A stretch of DNA of 64,000 bases from Nonomuraea dietziae (GTDB lineage: Bacteria; Actinomycetota; Actinomycetes; Streptosporangiales; Streptosporangiaceae). Where the stretch lies: assembly GCF_014195505.1 (NCBI RefSeq), contig NZ_JACIBV010000001.1, forward strand, positions 4,340,001-4,404,000. The letters are read 5' to 3'. Below, in pieces: positions 26,471 through 35,461 of this stretch. Made by a program: the position numbers and the translations under genes. The notes under the pieces are model-generated. The model worked only from the letters and a program-made list of their open reading frames with translations. It ran no database searches and had not been told where the DNA came from. Numbering within the stretch: the stretch's first letter is position 1; every line of letters begins with the position of its first letter.

Positions 26471-26968
26471 TCAGCGCCCCAGTTCGGCCGCCTCCGCGCG
26501 CAGCTTCTCACCCTTGGCGTGCGCCTGGTCGCGCAGCGTCTCCTGGAAGGCCTCCATGCGTCGGAGCAGCGTCTCGTCGGACGCGGCGAGGATGCGGACG
26601 GCCAGCAGCCCCGCGTTGCGCGCCCCACCGACGGCGACCGTCGCCACGGGGACGCCCGCGGGCATCTGCACGATGGACAGCAGGGAGTCCATGCCGTCGA
26701 GGTACTTCAGCGGCACCGGCACCCCGATCACCGGCAGCGGCGTGACCGAGGCCAGCATGCCGGGCAGGTGCGCGGCCCCTCCGGCGCCCGCGATGATCAC
26801 CTTGAGCCCGCGGGAGGCGGCCTGCCTGCCGTACTCGATCATCTCGGTCGGCATGCGGTGCGCGGAGACCACGTCGGCCTCGAACGGCACGCCGAACTCG
26901 GCCACGGCCTCCGCCGCGAGCCTCATGACCGGCCAGTCGGAGTCGCTGCCCATCACGATGCCGATCAT
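26471..26968 (-). CDS. purE: N5-carboxyaminoimidazole ribonucleotide mutase PurE
   Basis: A 165-aa class I PurE, converting N5-CAIR to CAIR in purine synthesis. The signature MGSDSDWPVM starts at residue 6, SAHRMPTEM follows near 35, and IAGAGGAAHLPGM near 59. This is the usual short form, working with PurK. Its ATG overlaps the purK stop by 4 nt (ATGA), so the two enzymes are made together in the order purK-purE. Confidence 0.96.
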   Translation of the reverse strand: MIGIVMGSDSDWPVMRLAAEAVAEFGVPFEADVVSAHRMPTEMIEYGRQAASRGLKVIIAGAGGAAHLPGMLASVTPLPVIGVPVPLKYLDGMDSLLSIVQMPAGVPVATVAVGGARNAGLLAVRILAASDETLLRRMEAFQETLRDQAHAKGEKLRAEAAELGR

Positions 26969-28116
26969 GTGTACTCCCCTGTGGTGAGGTAGACGGCGGC
27001 GTGCCTGGCCCTGGCCCTGACGTCGTCGAGGTCGGCGCCGAGGGCGGTGACGTGGCCGATCTTCCTGCCCTTCCGCACCTCCTTGCCGTAGAAGTGCACC
27101 TTGACGCCGGGGTCGTGGGCCATCACGTGCTCGTAGCGCTTGAAGATGTCGGGGTCGTCGCCGCCGAGCAGGTTGGCCATGACGACGTAGGGCGCCGCCA
27201 TGGACGGCGAGCCGAGCGGCAGATTGAGCACGGCCCGCAGGTGCTGCTCGAACTGGGAGGTGCGGGCGCCCTCGATGGTCCAGTGGCCGCTGTTGTGGGG
27301 GCGCATGGCCAGCTCGTTGACCACGAGACCGTCGGTGGTCTCGAACATCTCCACCGCCAGCAGCCCTGTGACGCCCAGCTCATCGGCGATCTTCAGGGCG
27401 ATGCGCTGCGCCTGGGCGGCGACCTCGGCGTCGAGCCCCGGCGCGGGGGCCAGGACCTCGACGCAGATGCCGTCCTCCTGGACGGTCTCGACGACCGGGT
27501 AGCTGACGCCCTGCCCGTGCGGCGAGCGGGCGACCAGGACGGCCAGCTCGCGCTCGAACGGCACGAACGCCTCGGCCAGCAGCGGAACGCCGTTCGCGAC
27601 CACGGTCGCGGCCTCGTTCTCGTCGTCGCACACCCACACGCCGCGGCCGTCGTAGCCGCCTCTGACGGCCTTGAGGACGACGGGCCAGCCGTTCTGCGCC
27701 GCGAAGTCCGCGACGTCGGCGGCCGTCTCGACGGTGCGCCAGGCGGGGCAGGGCACGCCGATCTCGGTCAGCCTTCTGCGCATCTCCGCCTTGTCCTGCG
27801 CGTGGACCAGGGCGTCGGCGCCGGGGTGGACCTGGACCCCCTGCTCGGCCATGGCCTTGATGTGCTCGGTCGGCACGTGTTCGTGGTCGAAGGTCACCGC
27901 GTCGCAGCCCGCGGCGAACTCCCGCAGGACGGACAGGTCACGGTAGTCGCCGAGACGGGTGTCGACGATCACCTTCGCCGCGCTCTCGTCCGGCGAGTTG
28001 GCCAGGACCCGTAGCTCGAGACCGAGCGGGATCGCGGCCTGCTGCATCATGCGGGCCAACTGGCCAGCGCCGACGACGCCCACAACGGGCCCGACATGCG
28101 AAGAGGGGCTGCTCAC
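26965..28116 (-). CDS. purK: N5-carboxyaminoimidazole ribonucleotide synthase PurK
   Basis: A 383-aa ATP-grasp enzyme that carboxylates AIR to N5-CAIR with ATP and bicarbonate. I chose the GTG at 28116, which places VGVVGAGQLARMM at the N-terminus as in the family; a GTG at 28152 would add 12 residues without a match. Later motifs are FDHEHVPTEH, VLKAVRGGYDGRGV (ATP-binding loop), and VNELAMRPHNSGHWTI in the catalytic core. It is the first gene of the purKE operon; the preceding gene is a lipoprotein on the same strand. Confidence 0.95.
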   Translation of the reverse strand: MSSPSSHVGPVVGVVGAGQLARMMQQAAIPLGLELRVLANSPDESAAKVIVDTRLGDYRDLSVLREFAAGCDAVTFDHEHVPTEHIKAMAEQGVQVHPGADALVHAQDKAEMRRRLTEIGVPCPAWRTVETAADVADFAAQNGWPVVLKAVRGGYDGRGVWVCDDENEAATVVANGVPLLAEAFVPFERELAVLVARSPHGQGVSYPVVETVQEDGICVEVLAPAPGLDAEVAAQAQRIALKIADELGVTGLLAVEMFETTDGLVVNELAMRPHNSGHWTIEGARTSQFEQHLRAVLNLPLGSPSMAAPYVVMANLLGGDDPDIFKRYEHVMAHDPGVKVHFYGKEVRKGRKIGHVTALGADLDDVRARARHAAVYLTTGEYT

Positions 28117-28162
28117 GTGCCCGAAGCATACCCTCACCTCGGCCATCGCCACGTCGCGACCG

Positions 28163-29077
28163 TCAAGTGGTCAGGTCGGCCAGTGCGCGGCGCAGGGCCA
28201 CGGTCGTCAGCTTGTTCTTCGCGCTGATCTCACTGGCCAGCACGACGAGCTCGGTGCCGGTCAGGGAGGCGGGGTCGTTCTCGCCGGTGAACTCCTTCAC
28301 CAGCGCCCTGCCGTACGGCGGGCGGCCGAGGGAGTTCCTGCCCTGGCCGGGGCGGTGGCGCGAGACCAGGCGGAGGGTGTGGAAGACCAGCATCGAGCCG
28401 TTCGACAGCGCCAGCGCGCGGGACGGGCCGCCGAAGAGCTCGACGTCGACGCTCACCCTGTCGGGACGGGCCCTGGCCGTACGGTCGGCGAGCTCGTCAC
28501 GCAGGTCGGCGATGGCGTCGCCGGAGGGGAAGGCGACCCCGCTCACTCCCGCCGGGTCGGTGAGATAGGTGAGGTGGCGCTGAGGGACCAGCCTGGCGCG
28601 TCTGGCCGTACCGCTGGAGGGTTCCGCGCCGTCGGCGCGCTCGGGAGCCTCGCCGAGCAGCCGCAGCGGCCCAGCCGCGAGGCGCCAGTTGCGGTCGTGG
28701 ACGAACAGGAAGTACGTGGGCTCCGGGCGGCGCGCCAGGACGGCGAACCAGCCGGGCGCCTCGGGCAGCAGGTATTCGAGGTCGGAGTAGCCGGTCAGGG
28801 CTGGGCGGCCGTTCCGGGTCGCCTCGCAGGCACGACCGCCCAGCGCATTCTCCGCCCACGCGGTGAGGCGGTCGACGGTCGCGCAGTCGCGGTCCTCCCA
28901 GGCCTGGGCGAGCTCGTCGAGCAGGTCGAACGCCTTCTCCGCCACTGTTCGCTCCACCCGGTGAGCGGATGTGGATGGTGACGGCGGCTCCGTCGGCTCC
29001 CCCGCACGGCTGCTCGCGACACCACAGCCGGTCACCATGGACAGGCTGGTCAAGAGTGCGAACAGTCGACGCTTCAC
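28163..29077 (-). CDS. Predicted lipoprotein of unknown function
   Basis: A 304-aa protein with a lipoprotein signal: basic start MKRRLF, hydrophobic segment LLTSLSM, and lipobox VTGC with Cys18 as the likely lipidated residue. A Ser/Thr/Pro-rich linker follows. The mature part has two Cys residues (DRDCATVD and GRACEATR) that could form a disulfide, and a C-terminal domain with FHTLRLVSR. I do not recognise a domain. It stands in divergent orientation to gtrA across a 254-bp gap, and about 46 nt upstream of purK, so it may share that transcript. Confidence 0.75.
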   Translation of the reverse strand: MKRRLFALLTSLSMVTGCGVASSRAGEPTEPPSPSTSAHRVERTVAEKAFDLLDELAQAWEDRDCATVDRLTAWAENALGGRACEATRNGRPALTGYSDLEYLLPEAPGWFAVLARRPEPTYFLFVHDRNWRLAAGPLRLLGEAPERADGAEPSSGTARRARLVPQRHLTYLTDPAGVSGVAFPSGDAIADLRDELADRTARARPDRVSVDVELFGGPSRALALSNGSMLVFHTLRLVSRHRPGQGRNSLGRPPYGRALVKEFTGENDPASLTGTELVVLASEISAKNKLTTVALRRALADLTT

Positions 29078-29331
29078 GGGTGATTCCCCAGGGTGACGGC
29101 CGTCTGTCGCGGCCGCTGAGCCGCGATCTGGGCGTCAGCGTAGTGAACTCCGTTCCAGCTTTCCCCTCATAAGACGATATTTCTAGAATTGTTCTTTGCG
29201 GGCGGATGATGAGGTACTCGAGTCGCTTTGCGGAACCTTCGCACCCGGGCGAGGCGCCCGGCCGGTAACCTGGTGGGATCGGACCCGTCCCGAGGGTGCG
29301 GCTGGAGAACCGAAAGGACCGTGCAGGAGAC

Positions 29332-29820
29332 GTGGAGTTCTTCAGACGCGCCTACCACCGGTTCGTTCATCTGATCCATGAGCTGGCCAAGTTCGGCACG
29401 ATCGGCGGCATCGCCTTCGTGATCGACTTCGGGGCCACCAACCTGTTCCGCTTCGGCTTCGGCTGGGGCGCCCTCATCTCGACGGGCCTGGCCACGGTCA
29501 TCTCGGCCACCTTCGCCTACGTCGGCAACAGGTTCTGGACCTTCCGCAACCGCGAGCAGAGCGGGCTGGCCCGCGAATACCTCCTGTTCTTCCTGCTGAA
29601 CGGCATCGGGCTGCTCATGAGCCTGATCGTCATCGGGTTCACGACGTACACCCTCGGCCTGCACGACGCGCTGAGCTACAACATCGCCAAGGTCATCGGC
29701 GTGGGCTTCGGCACCCTGTTCCGGTTCTGGTCGTACAAGAAGTGGGTGTTCCTGGCACCGGAGGAGCCGCCGGTCGAGCCCGTCACCGGCCTTCCCGAGG
29801 CGCTCTCCCCCAGGCGCTAG
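29332..29820 (+). CDS. GtrA-family membrane protein
   Basis: A 162-aa protein with four membrane segments: GTIGGIAFVIDFGATNLF, LISTGLATVISATFAYVGN, LLFFLLNGIGLLMSLIVIG and NIAKVIGVGFGTLFRF. The motifs FGTIGG, NRFWTF and RFWSYKKWVF are typical of GtrA proteins, which are thought to flip or present lipid-linked sugars in cell-wall or surface-glycan modification. The GTG at 29332 puts VEFFRRAYHRF at the start; longer starts at 29296 have no better ribosome site. No partner glycosyltransferase is adjacent. Confidence 0.88.
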   Translation: MEFFRRAYHRFVHLIHELAKFGTIGGIAFVIDFGATNLFRFGFGWGALISTGLATVISATFAYVGNRFWTFRNREQSGLAREYLLFFLLNGIGLLMSLIVIGFTTYTLGLHDALSYNIAKVIGVGFGTLFRFWSYKKWVFLAPEEPPVEPVTGLPEALSPRR

Positions 29821-29824
29821 CCGT

Positions 29825-32296
29825 CTACGGCGTGGGCACCGTGTAACGGTGCAGCCGTTCGTTGATCTTGTAGTAGAGGTGGCCGAACCTGTCGGCCGTC
29901 AGCCCCTCCATGCCGGGGACGGTCAGCAACACGGTCAGCGCCTTCGTCGCCCTGTCGATCCTGAAGATCTGGTCGCCCGCCGTGCCGTAGACGTGCCCTG
30001 GATCCTTCTCCAACGTGAGCAGGACTCCGTCGCGCCAGGCCAACCCCGGCCTGGCGGCGTAGTCGGGATCGGGGAACAGCCGCGTCACCGCGATCGCGTC
30101 GGGACGGGCGGGGTCCAGCGTGAACAGCGAGCCGCCTGCCAGGCCCCAGAGCCTGCCGTCCACCTCGGCGAGGGCGGTGACGGCCTTGGGCGCCGTCAGC
30201 GGGAGCGGATGGGTGCGCACCTCGCCTGTCGCGGGGTCGTAGGAGAACAGCGTGGCCGAGGCGCCAGGCGCGTAGACGGGGTTGACGCCGAGCGCGCCCC
30301 TGGTGGAGGTGCCGCCGAACAGCCTGCCTCCGGCGTGGGCGAGGGAGACGACCGCCTGGTCGCGCACCACGCACAGGGTCCTGCCCGCCGTCCCCTCCTT
30401 CCAGACGGTGAGGGCGCCGCTGCGCTTGCCGTACTTGGGGACGGTGCCCATGTAGACCGTGCCGTCCGGCCCGCCGGCGAGCGCGTAGGGACGGTCCTGC
30501 GGGGGCGGGCCCTTGCCGGGCTCGCAGTCGTCGGCCTTGCTGCCCGCCGCTCCCGCCGTGTACCTGAGCGTGGGCGGCCACGGGCCCGAGGGGTCGTGGC
30601 TGTAGAGCTTGGCCGACGGATAGACGCCGAGGTAGAGCCTGCCGTCGTGGGCGAGCAGGCTGTCGGTCTGGCTCAGTCCCGCGAGGGTGGGCGTGTCGGG
30701 GGCGCTGTTGTCGCTGTCGCCGCGCAGCGGGTCGTAGACGCCGGTGCCGCCCGTGAGGTAGCCGCCCGTGTAGATCCTGCCGTCGGGGCCGGCGCCGAGC
30801 GCGTTGATCGCGGCGGGGAGCACAGGGGTGTCGCGCACGACCCTGCTGCTCCACTGGCCTGTGGTGGGCGCGTACGTGAAGATCCTGGTGCCGTCCTCCG
30901 CCGCGCCGAGGCCGGTGAGCGTGCCGTTCAGCCAGGTGTAGCCGGTGACGTCCAGGCCAGGCCGTACGGCGGTCGCCTGCAAAGCCTTGGCCGCGAGGTC
31001 GTAGGAGTGCAGCAGGCCGCCCTTGACCAGCCAGACCTTGCCGTCGCATGCCGGTGAGTGGTGCAGGTCCACGTCGGTGATCGCGGCGTCGGTGACGGCG
31101 CGGTACGAGCCGTCGGCGTTCCTGACGATCTCGAGCACGAGCAGCGTGCGGTCGAGCCAGGCGAACAGCCTGCCGCCCGTCCAGGTGAGGCCGCCGACCA
31201 TCGAGTTGTGCGCGTAGGCGGCGGGCAGCAGGCTGTCCACCCGTCCTGTGACGTTGTCGAACCTGACGAGCGAGGCGTCGGTGCCGGTGCCGAGGTAGGT
31301 GGCGTTGGCGGCGGGGTCGTGGGCGAGGCTGCGGATGTACTCGGCTCCCGCCACGATGGGCACCTGGCCGATCGTGGTGAAGACGCCGCGGTCGTACTTG
31401 AAGTAGCGGCCGTCGTTGTAGGTGCCGCCGTACACCTTGCCGCCCGCACCGGGCTCCAGGTCCCAGATGAAGGAGTAGCCGCCCTCCGCCCTGCCGAGGT
31501 CGGTCACCGTCGCCTGGCCCGGCACGTGCCTGTAGAGCTTGGAGTTGGGATAGGTCCCGAGGTAGACGCTGCCGTCGGTTGCCGTGGCCGCCGCCCAGCC
31601 GCCGACCGTGGGCGTGGCGGCGGTGTCAGGGATGGTGAGGCGGCTCTTCACCGTCTCGGTCGCCAGGTCGATCACGGCCAGCTGCGGGTTGGTGTCCGCG
31701 GTGCCGGTGTAGACGGCGTAGGCGCTGCCGCCCGCGAACGTGGTGGCGTTGGGCACGCTGCTCTCGATCTGCACGCCGAGGTCGGTCACGTCCTTGGTGA
31801 TCAGCACCTCGTCCCAGTAGGCCGTGCCGACGTTGGCCACCCCCGAGTAGATGAGCGCCGAGACCGTCGTCGTGCCCGCGGGAGCCAGGCCCGAGGCCGT
31901 GACGTCGCTCCATCTCCCGCCTGACACCGAGGCGCCGACGCTGCCGAGCAGCTGTCCCGACGATCCCCTGAACCGCAGGTAGAGGTCGGAGCTGCCGGTT
32001 TCGGTCCAGACCGTGGCGTGGGCGGTGTAGCGGGAGCCCGCCACGGCGGGCAGTCCCGGCAGGCTCTCCCTGCCGTAGGCCAGCGCGGGCTCGGTGTCGG
32101 CGACGCGCGCGGCGGTGCGGCCCTGCCAGCTCACCGCGGTGACGCCGCCCTGACTGTGCGAGCCGCTCCAGCCGGTCAGCCCCTGGTCGAATCCGGCGTT
32201 GGCGATCCGCAGGTCGGCGGCGCGCGCAGGGGTGAGCGAAACGAAGAGCAGCGTGCCTGACAACGCTGCGGCGAGCAGCCTTCTCAGAGGGGTCAC
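29825..32296 (-). CDS. Secreted beta-propeller-like protein with N-terminal CBM-like domain
   Basis: An 823-aa protein with a clear signal peptide (LRRLLAAALSGTLLFVSLTPARA, cleavage after ARA). Residues about 30-170 form a jelly-roll-like domain (IANAGFDQGLTGWSG, then YWDEVLITKD), like carbohydrate-binding modules. The remainder consists of repeating strand units with GxVYxGT-type loops (GSVYLGTYPNSKLY, GKVYGGTYNDGRYF, GRIYTGGYLTGG, GTVYMGTVPKYG), the pattern of a multi-bladed propeller. No catalytic motif stands out. It may bind or degrade an extracellular polymer. Its 3' end abuts gtrA tail-to-tail. Confidence 0.8.
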   Translation of the reverse strand: MTPLRRLLAAALSGTLLFVSLTPARAADLRIANAGFDQGLTGWSGSHSQGGVTAVSWQGRTAARVADTEPALAYGRESLPGLPAVAGSRYTAHATVWTETGSSDLYLRFRGSSGQLLGSVGASVSGGRWSDVTASGLAPAGTTTVSALIYSGVANVGTAYWDEVLITKDVTDLGVQIESSVPNATTFAGGSAYAVYTGTADTNPQLAVIDLATETVKSRLTIPDTAATPTVGGWAAATATDGSVYLGTYPNSKLYRHVPGQATVTDLGRAEGGYSFIWDLEPGAGGKVYGGTYNDGRYFKYDRGVFTTIGQVPIVAGAEYIRSLAHDPAANATYLGTGTDASLVRFDNVTGRVDSLLPAAYAHNSMVGGLTWTGGRLFAWLDRTLLVLEIVRNADGSYRAVTDAAITDVDLHHSPACDGKVWLVKGGLLHSYDLAAKALQATAVRPGLDVTGYTWLNGTLTGLGAAEDGTRIFTYAPTTGQWSSRVVRDTPVLPAAINALGAGPDGRIYTGGYLTGGTGVYDPLRGDSDNSAPDTPTLAGLSQTDSLLAHDGRLYLGVYPSAKLYSHDPSGPWPPTLRYTAGAAGSKADDCEPGKGPPPQDRPYALAGGPDGTVYMGTVPKYGKRSGALTVWKEGTAGRTLCVVRDQAVVSLAHAGGRLFGGTSTRGALGVNPVYAPGASATLFSYDPATGEVRTHPLPLTAPKAVTALAEVDGRLWGLAGGSLFTLDPARPDAIAVTRLFPDPDYAARPGLAWRDGVLLTLEKDPGHVYGTAGDQIFRIDRATKALTVLLTVPGMEGLTADRFGHLYYKINERLHRYTVPTP

Positions 32297-32391
32297 CGGG
32301 CCGCACCTCCCGAGGGGCGCTCAATCATGCTCGATTATGGCCCCGACCGTAAACCTTCGCGCGAAGCCCGTCAATGGGCTGCGCGCGGCTC

Positions 32392-33666
32392 TCAGGCGGG
32401 CCCGGTGACCACGCGGCGACCCGGGACCTCGGCGGGGCGCAGGAAGATCGCGAACACCGCGGGACGGCGGCGCACCAGCTCCAGCCGTCCGCCGTCCGCG
32501 GCGGCCAGCGCCCTGGCGAGCGTGAGCCCGAGACCCGTGCCGCCGCCACCGCTCACGTTGCGCTCGAAGACCTTCGGCGCGATCTCGTCGGAGATTCCCG
32601 GACCCTCGTCGGCGACCTCGATGACGATGTAGTTGTCGCTGCTGCTGGTGGAGACCGTGACGTCGCCTCCGCCATGCTGGATCGAGTTCTCCAGGAGTGA
32701 GGCGACGACCTGGCCGAGCCCTCCCCCGGTGGCCAGGGCCTTGAGTCCGCGGGTGCCGCCGAGGGAGACCGAGCGGCCCACTCTGCGGAAGGCGGGCTCC
32801 CACTCGGTGACCTGCTGGACCAGCACTTCGTCGACGGAGATGGGCTCCGCCTGCGCGATGCGCTGACGGCGGGCCGCGGCCAGGAGCTCGTCGATGACCG
32901 CGGTGAGGCGTTCGGCCTGGACGATCGCGGCCTCGCCCTCCTCGCGGACGACGGTGGGCTCGTCGGAGGCGGCGACGATCTCCTCCAGGCGCATGGTGAG
33001 CCCCGTCAGCGGGGTGCGCAGCTGGTGGGAGGCGTCCGTGGCGAACTCGCGCTCGCGCGTGAGCAGATCGGAGATGCGCGCGGCGCTGCGGTCGAGCACC
33101 TCGGCCACGCGATCGAGTTCGGGGATCCCGTAGCGGTGTTTGCTGGGCCGGGCGTCCCCCGATCCCAGCCGGTCGGCGATCTTGGCCAGGTCCTGGAGCG
33201 GCAGGGTGAGCCGACGTGACTGCACGATGGCGAGACCCACCGCGACCGCGAGAGCCGCGGCGGCCAGCGCCACGATGAGGAGCAGGCGAGCGCGCACATC
33301 CTGCTCGACCTGATCCTTGTCGCGGCTCACCCTGACGTAGATGCCGCTGTCCGACTTGGCCTCCTCGTGCATGGAGTGGCCGGACTGCGGAGATGTGCCG
33401 ACGACGGTCGCCGTCGGCGGGTTGCCGTTGACGTAGATCTGGATGTATCTGTCTGGATACTTCTGCTCCAGCTGCTGCGGGTCGAGCGGCGTCTCCTGGA
33501 TGCGGGCGTATTCCACCTCGCCCACCAGACGGGTCGCCTCGGCCCTCAGCTGCTGATTGGCGTCCTCGACGATCAGCCTGCTGACCACCACGCCCAATGG
33601 CACCCCGAGCAGAAGTACGGCGATGGCCGCGACGACCAGGGTGGAGGAGAGTAGGCGGCGGCGCAC
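32392..33666 (-). CDS. Sensor histidine kinase (EnvZ/PhoR-type)
   Basis: A 424-aa membrane kinase. The membrane segments are at residues about 9-30 and 128-148, enclosing an extracytoplasmic sensor domain of about 100 residues. A HAMP region follows (QSRRLTLPLQDLAKIADRL). The dimerisation domain carries the phospho-accepting His214 in DASHQLRTPL. The ATPase domain shows the N box ENSIQHGGGD, the G1 box DEGPGIS and the G2 box GGTGLGLTLARAL. It lies 3 nt after the response-regulator gene, its obvious partner. The stimulus is not predictable. Confidence 0.95.
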   Translation of the reverse strand: MRRRLLSSTLVVAAIAVLLLGVPLGVVVSRLIVEDANQQLRAEATRLVGEVEYARIQETPLDPQQLEQKYPDRYIQIYVNGNPPTATVVGTSPQSGHSMHEEAKSDSGIYVRVSRDKDQVEQDVRARLLLIVALAAAALAVAVGLAIVQSRRLTLPLQDLAKIADRLGSGDARPSKHRYGIPELDRVAEVLDRSAARISDLLTREREFATDASHQLRTPLTGLTMRLEEIVAASDEPTVVREEGEAAIVQAERLTAVIDELLAAARRQRIAQAEPISVDEVLVQQVTEWEPAFRRVGRSVSLGGTRGLKALATGGGLGQVVASLLENSIQHGGGDVTVSTSSSDNYIVIEVADEGPGISDEIAPKVFERNVSGGGGTGLGLTLARALAAADGGRLELVRRRPAVFAIFLRPAEVPGRRVVTGPA

Positions 33667-33669
33667 GTC

Positions 33670-34338
33670 CTACTCTCGCTCGAACCTGAAGCCGACTCCC
33701 CTGACGGTGGTGATGTAGCGAGGCTTGGCGGCATCGTCGCCGAGCTTTCGCCGCAGCCAGGAGATGTGCATGTCGAGAGTCTTGGTGGACCCCCACCAGT
33801 TGGTGTCCCAGACCTCGCGCATGATCTGCTCACGCGTGACGACCTTCCCCGCGTCGCGTACGAGGACGCGCAGCAGGTCGAACTCCTTGGTGGTCAGGTG
33901 CAGCTCCTTCTCGCCCATCCACGCGCGACGTGAGTCGGCGTCGATGCGCACCCCCTGGACGACAGGGGTCTCGGAGGTGCCGCGCCGTAGCAGGGCCCGG
34001 ACACGGGCGAGCAGCTCCGCGAGGCGGAACGGCTTGGTGACGTAGTCGTCGGCGCCGGCGTCGAGGCCGACGACCGTGTCGACCTCGTCGACGCGAGCGG
34101 TGAGGATGAGGACCGGAGTTCCGTGCCCTTCGGCACGGATCCGGCGGGCGACCTCGAGACCGTCCATCTCTGGCAGGCCAAGGTCGAGAACGATGAGGTC
34201 GATGCCCCCCGACAGAGCCCTCTCGAGGGCCTGCGGGCCGTCGGGGCTCACCTCAACCTGGTAGCCCTCGCGGCGCAGGGCGCGCGCGAGCGGCTCGGAA
34301 ATCGAGGTGTCATCCTCGGCGAGAAGTACGCAGGTCAT
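33670..34338 (-). CDS. OmpR/PhoB-family response regulator
   Basis: A 222-aa regulator. The receiver domain has the acidic pair Glu8-Asp9-Asp10, phospho-acceptor Asp52 (VLDLGLPEMDG) and Lys102 (YVTKPF). The C-terminal winged helix (LHLTTKEFDLLRVLVRDAGKVV ... TLDMHISWLRRKLG) is of the OmpR type. It is the first gene of a two-gene operon with the kinase 3 nt downstream. Upstream lies a 297-bp intergenic region that ends at the bfr terminator; it is comparatively AT-rich and probably holds the promoter. Confidence 0.95.
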   Translation of the reverse strand: MTCVLLAEDDTSISEPLARALRREGYQVEVSPDGPQALERALSGGIDLIVLDLGLPEMDGLEVARRIRAEGHGTPVLILTARVDEVDTVVGLDAGADDYVTKPFRLAELLARVRALLRRGTSETPVVQGVRIDADSRRAWMGEKELHLTTKEFDLLRVLVRDAGKVVTREQIMREVWDTNWWGSTKTLDMHISWLRRKLGDDAAKPRYITTVRGVGFRFERE

Positions 34339-34593
34339 GAAGCGATCGTAGGACCTTAGGCGATCGTTTCCCGGCCGCAGCGCGCGGTTTGACTCGCGTT
34401 TGACCTATCTATTGACCTGGGCAAACGCTGATAAATGGCGGCTAGTCTGGGTTTAATGGCCCACGCTTTCCGCCGTCTTCCCCGTTCGTTCTTCCCTCGG
34501 GTACGTCAAGCAACCCTCGCGCTGTCGCGATCATGCCCCGGGCGTGTCGCGACACGCGTCGGCGTGCCGTCCGGAAAAGGGTGGAAATGAGAA

Positions 34594-34623
34594 CGCCCGC
34601 CGGAGCGAATGTCACGGCGGGCG
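34594..34623 (-). terminator. Rho-independent terminator of bfd-bfr
   Basis: A perfect 9-bp stem, CGCCCGCCG (34594-34602) with CGGCGGGCG (34615-34623), lies 12 nt past the bfr stop. On the minus strand it is followed by TTCTCATTTCC. Confidence 0.75.
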
Positions 34624-34635
34624 ACCAAGGAAGGG

Positions 34636-35115
34636 TCAGTCGGAGGGAGGCTCGGCGTAGCGAGCGAGGTACAGCTGCTCGCCCAGGCTCTGGATGAGCC
34701 CCAGCTCGGTCTCCAGGTAGTCGATGTGGTGCTCCTCGTCGGCGAGGATCTCCTCGAACAGGCGCGCCGAGGTCGTGTCGCCCTTCTCGCGCATCAGCTT
34801 GATGCCGGGCTTGAGCCGTTGGACGACGCTCAGCTCCACCTCGAGGTCGGCGCGCAGCTGCTCCTCCACGGTCTGACCGATGTGGAGAGTGCCGAGCCGC
34901 TGGTAGTTGGGCAGTCCCTCGAGGAACAGGATGCGGTCGGTGAGCTTCTCGGCGTGACGCATCTCGTCGATCGACTCTTCGCGAGTGTACTTGGCCAGCC
35001 TGGTGTAGCCCCAGTTCTCCTGCATCTTCGCGTGCAGGAAGTACTGGTTGATAGCGGTGAGCTCCGCGGTCAGCTGCTCGTTGAGCAGCTCGATGATCTG
35101 CTTGTCGCCCTGCAT
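34636..35115 (-). CDS. bfr: Bacterioferritin
   Basis: A 159-aa haem-containing iron-storage subunit of 24-mers. Ferroxidase ligands are visible at Glu18, Glu51 and His54 (ESIDEMRHAEKL), and at Glu127 and His130 (DEEHHIDYLE). Met52 is the haem axial ligand. Full family length. It follows the bfd gene by 17 nt on the same strand, so storage and reductive release of iron are linked in one operon. Tandem iron boxes upstream of bfd suggest control by the iron regulator IdeR/DmdR. Confidence 0.96.
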   Translation of the reverse strand: MQGDKQIIELLNEQLTAELTAINQYFLHAKMQENWGYTRLAKYTREESIDEMRHAEKLTDRILFLEGLPNYQRLGTLHIGQTVEEQLRADLEVELSVVQRLKPGIKLMREKGDTTSARLFEEILADEEHHIDYLETELGLIQSLGEQLYLARYAEPPSD

Positions 35116-35132
35116 TGAACGGGCCCCTTGTG

Positions 35133-35312
35133 CTATGCGGTCGGAATCAGGTCGTCAGACCTTTTCAGGATCGCACAGATCTTCCGGACACAAGAGGCAC
35201 AGTCGCTGCCGGCGCCGGTGGTGTCGCGGATCTGCCGTGCGCTCTTCGCGCCCGCGGCGATGCAGTCGTGGACCTCGTTCTCGGTCACGGCACGACACAC
35301 GCATACGTACAT
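35133..35312 (-). CDS. bfd: Bacterioferritin-associated ferredoxin (Bfd)
   Basis: A 59-aa [2Fe-2S] protein. I chose the ATG at 35312, which gives MYVCVCRAVTENEV, the usual start. The four cluster ligands are Cys4, Cys6, Cys38 and Cys41 in the standard C-x-C ... C-x-x-C spacing. Bfd gives electrons to bacterioferritin to release stored iron. It is the first gene of the bfd-bfr operon and lies directly behind two iron-box sequences. Confidence 0.93.
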   Translation of the reverse strand: MYVCVCRAVTENEVHDCIAAGAKSARQIRDTTGAGSDCASCVRKICAILKRSDDLIPTA

Positions 35313-35341
35313 CGGGGGAGGAGCCTCTCGCAGTTGGGACC

Positions 35342-35360
35342 TTTGGTTAGGCACACCTAA
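35342..35360. promoter_or_regulatory. Iron box (IdeR/DmdR operator), site 1
   Basis: TTTGGTTAGGCACACCTAA matches the known 19-bp consensus TTAGGTTAGGCTAACCTAA at 16 of 19 positions. It lies 30 bp upstream of the bfd start codon. Confidence 0.85.
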
Positions 35361-35370
35361 GATAACCCAC

Positions 35371-35389
35371 TTTGGTAAGGCTTGCCTAT
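35371..35389. promoter_or_regulatory. Iron box (IdeR/DmdR operator), site 2
   Basis: TTTGGTAAGGCTTGCCTAT matches the consensus at 14 of 19 positions and lies 29 bp from site 1. The two sites would place regulator dimers about three helical turns apart, upstream of the bfd promoter. Confidence 0.65.
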
Positions 35390-35461
35390 GTGTAGTGCGA
35401 CACAGGCATAAATCGCCCAGGACAGGACACTACTCCCGAGCGTCAGGTTCCTCTGTGTGAC

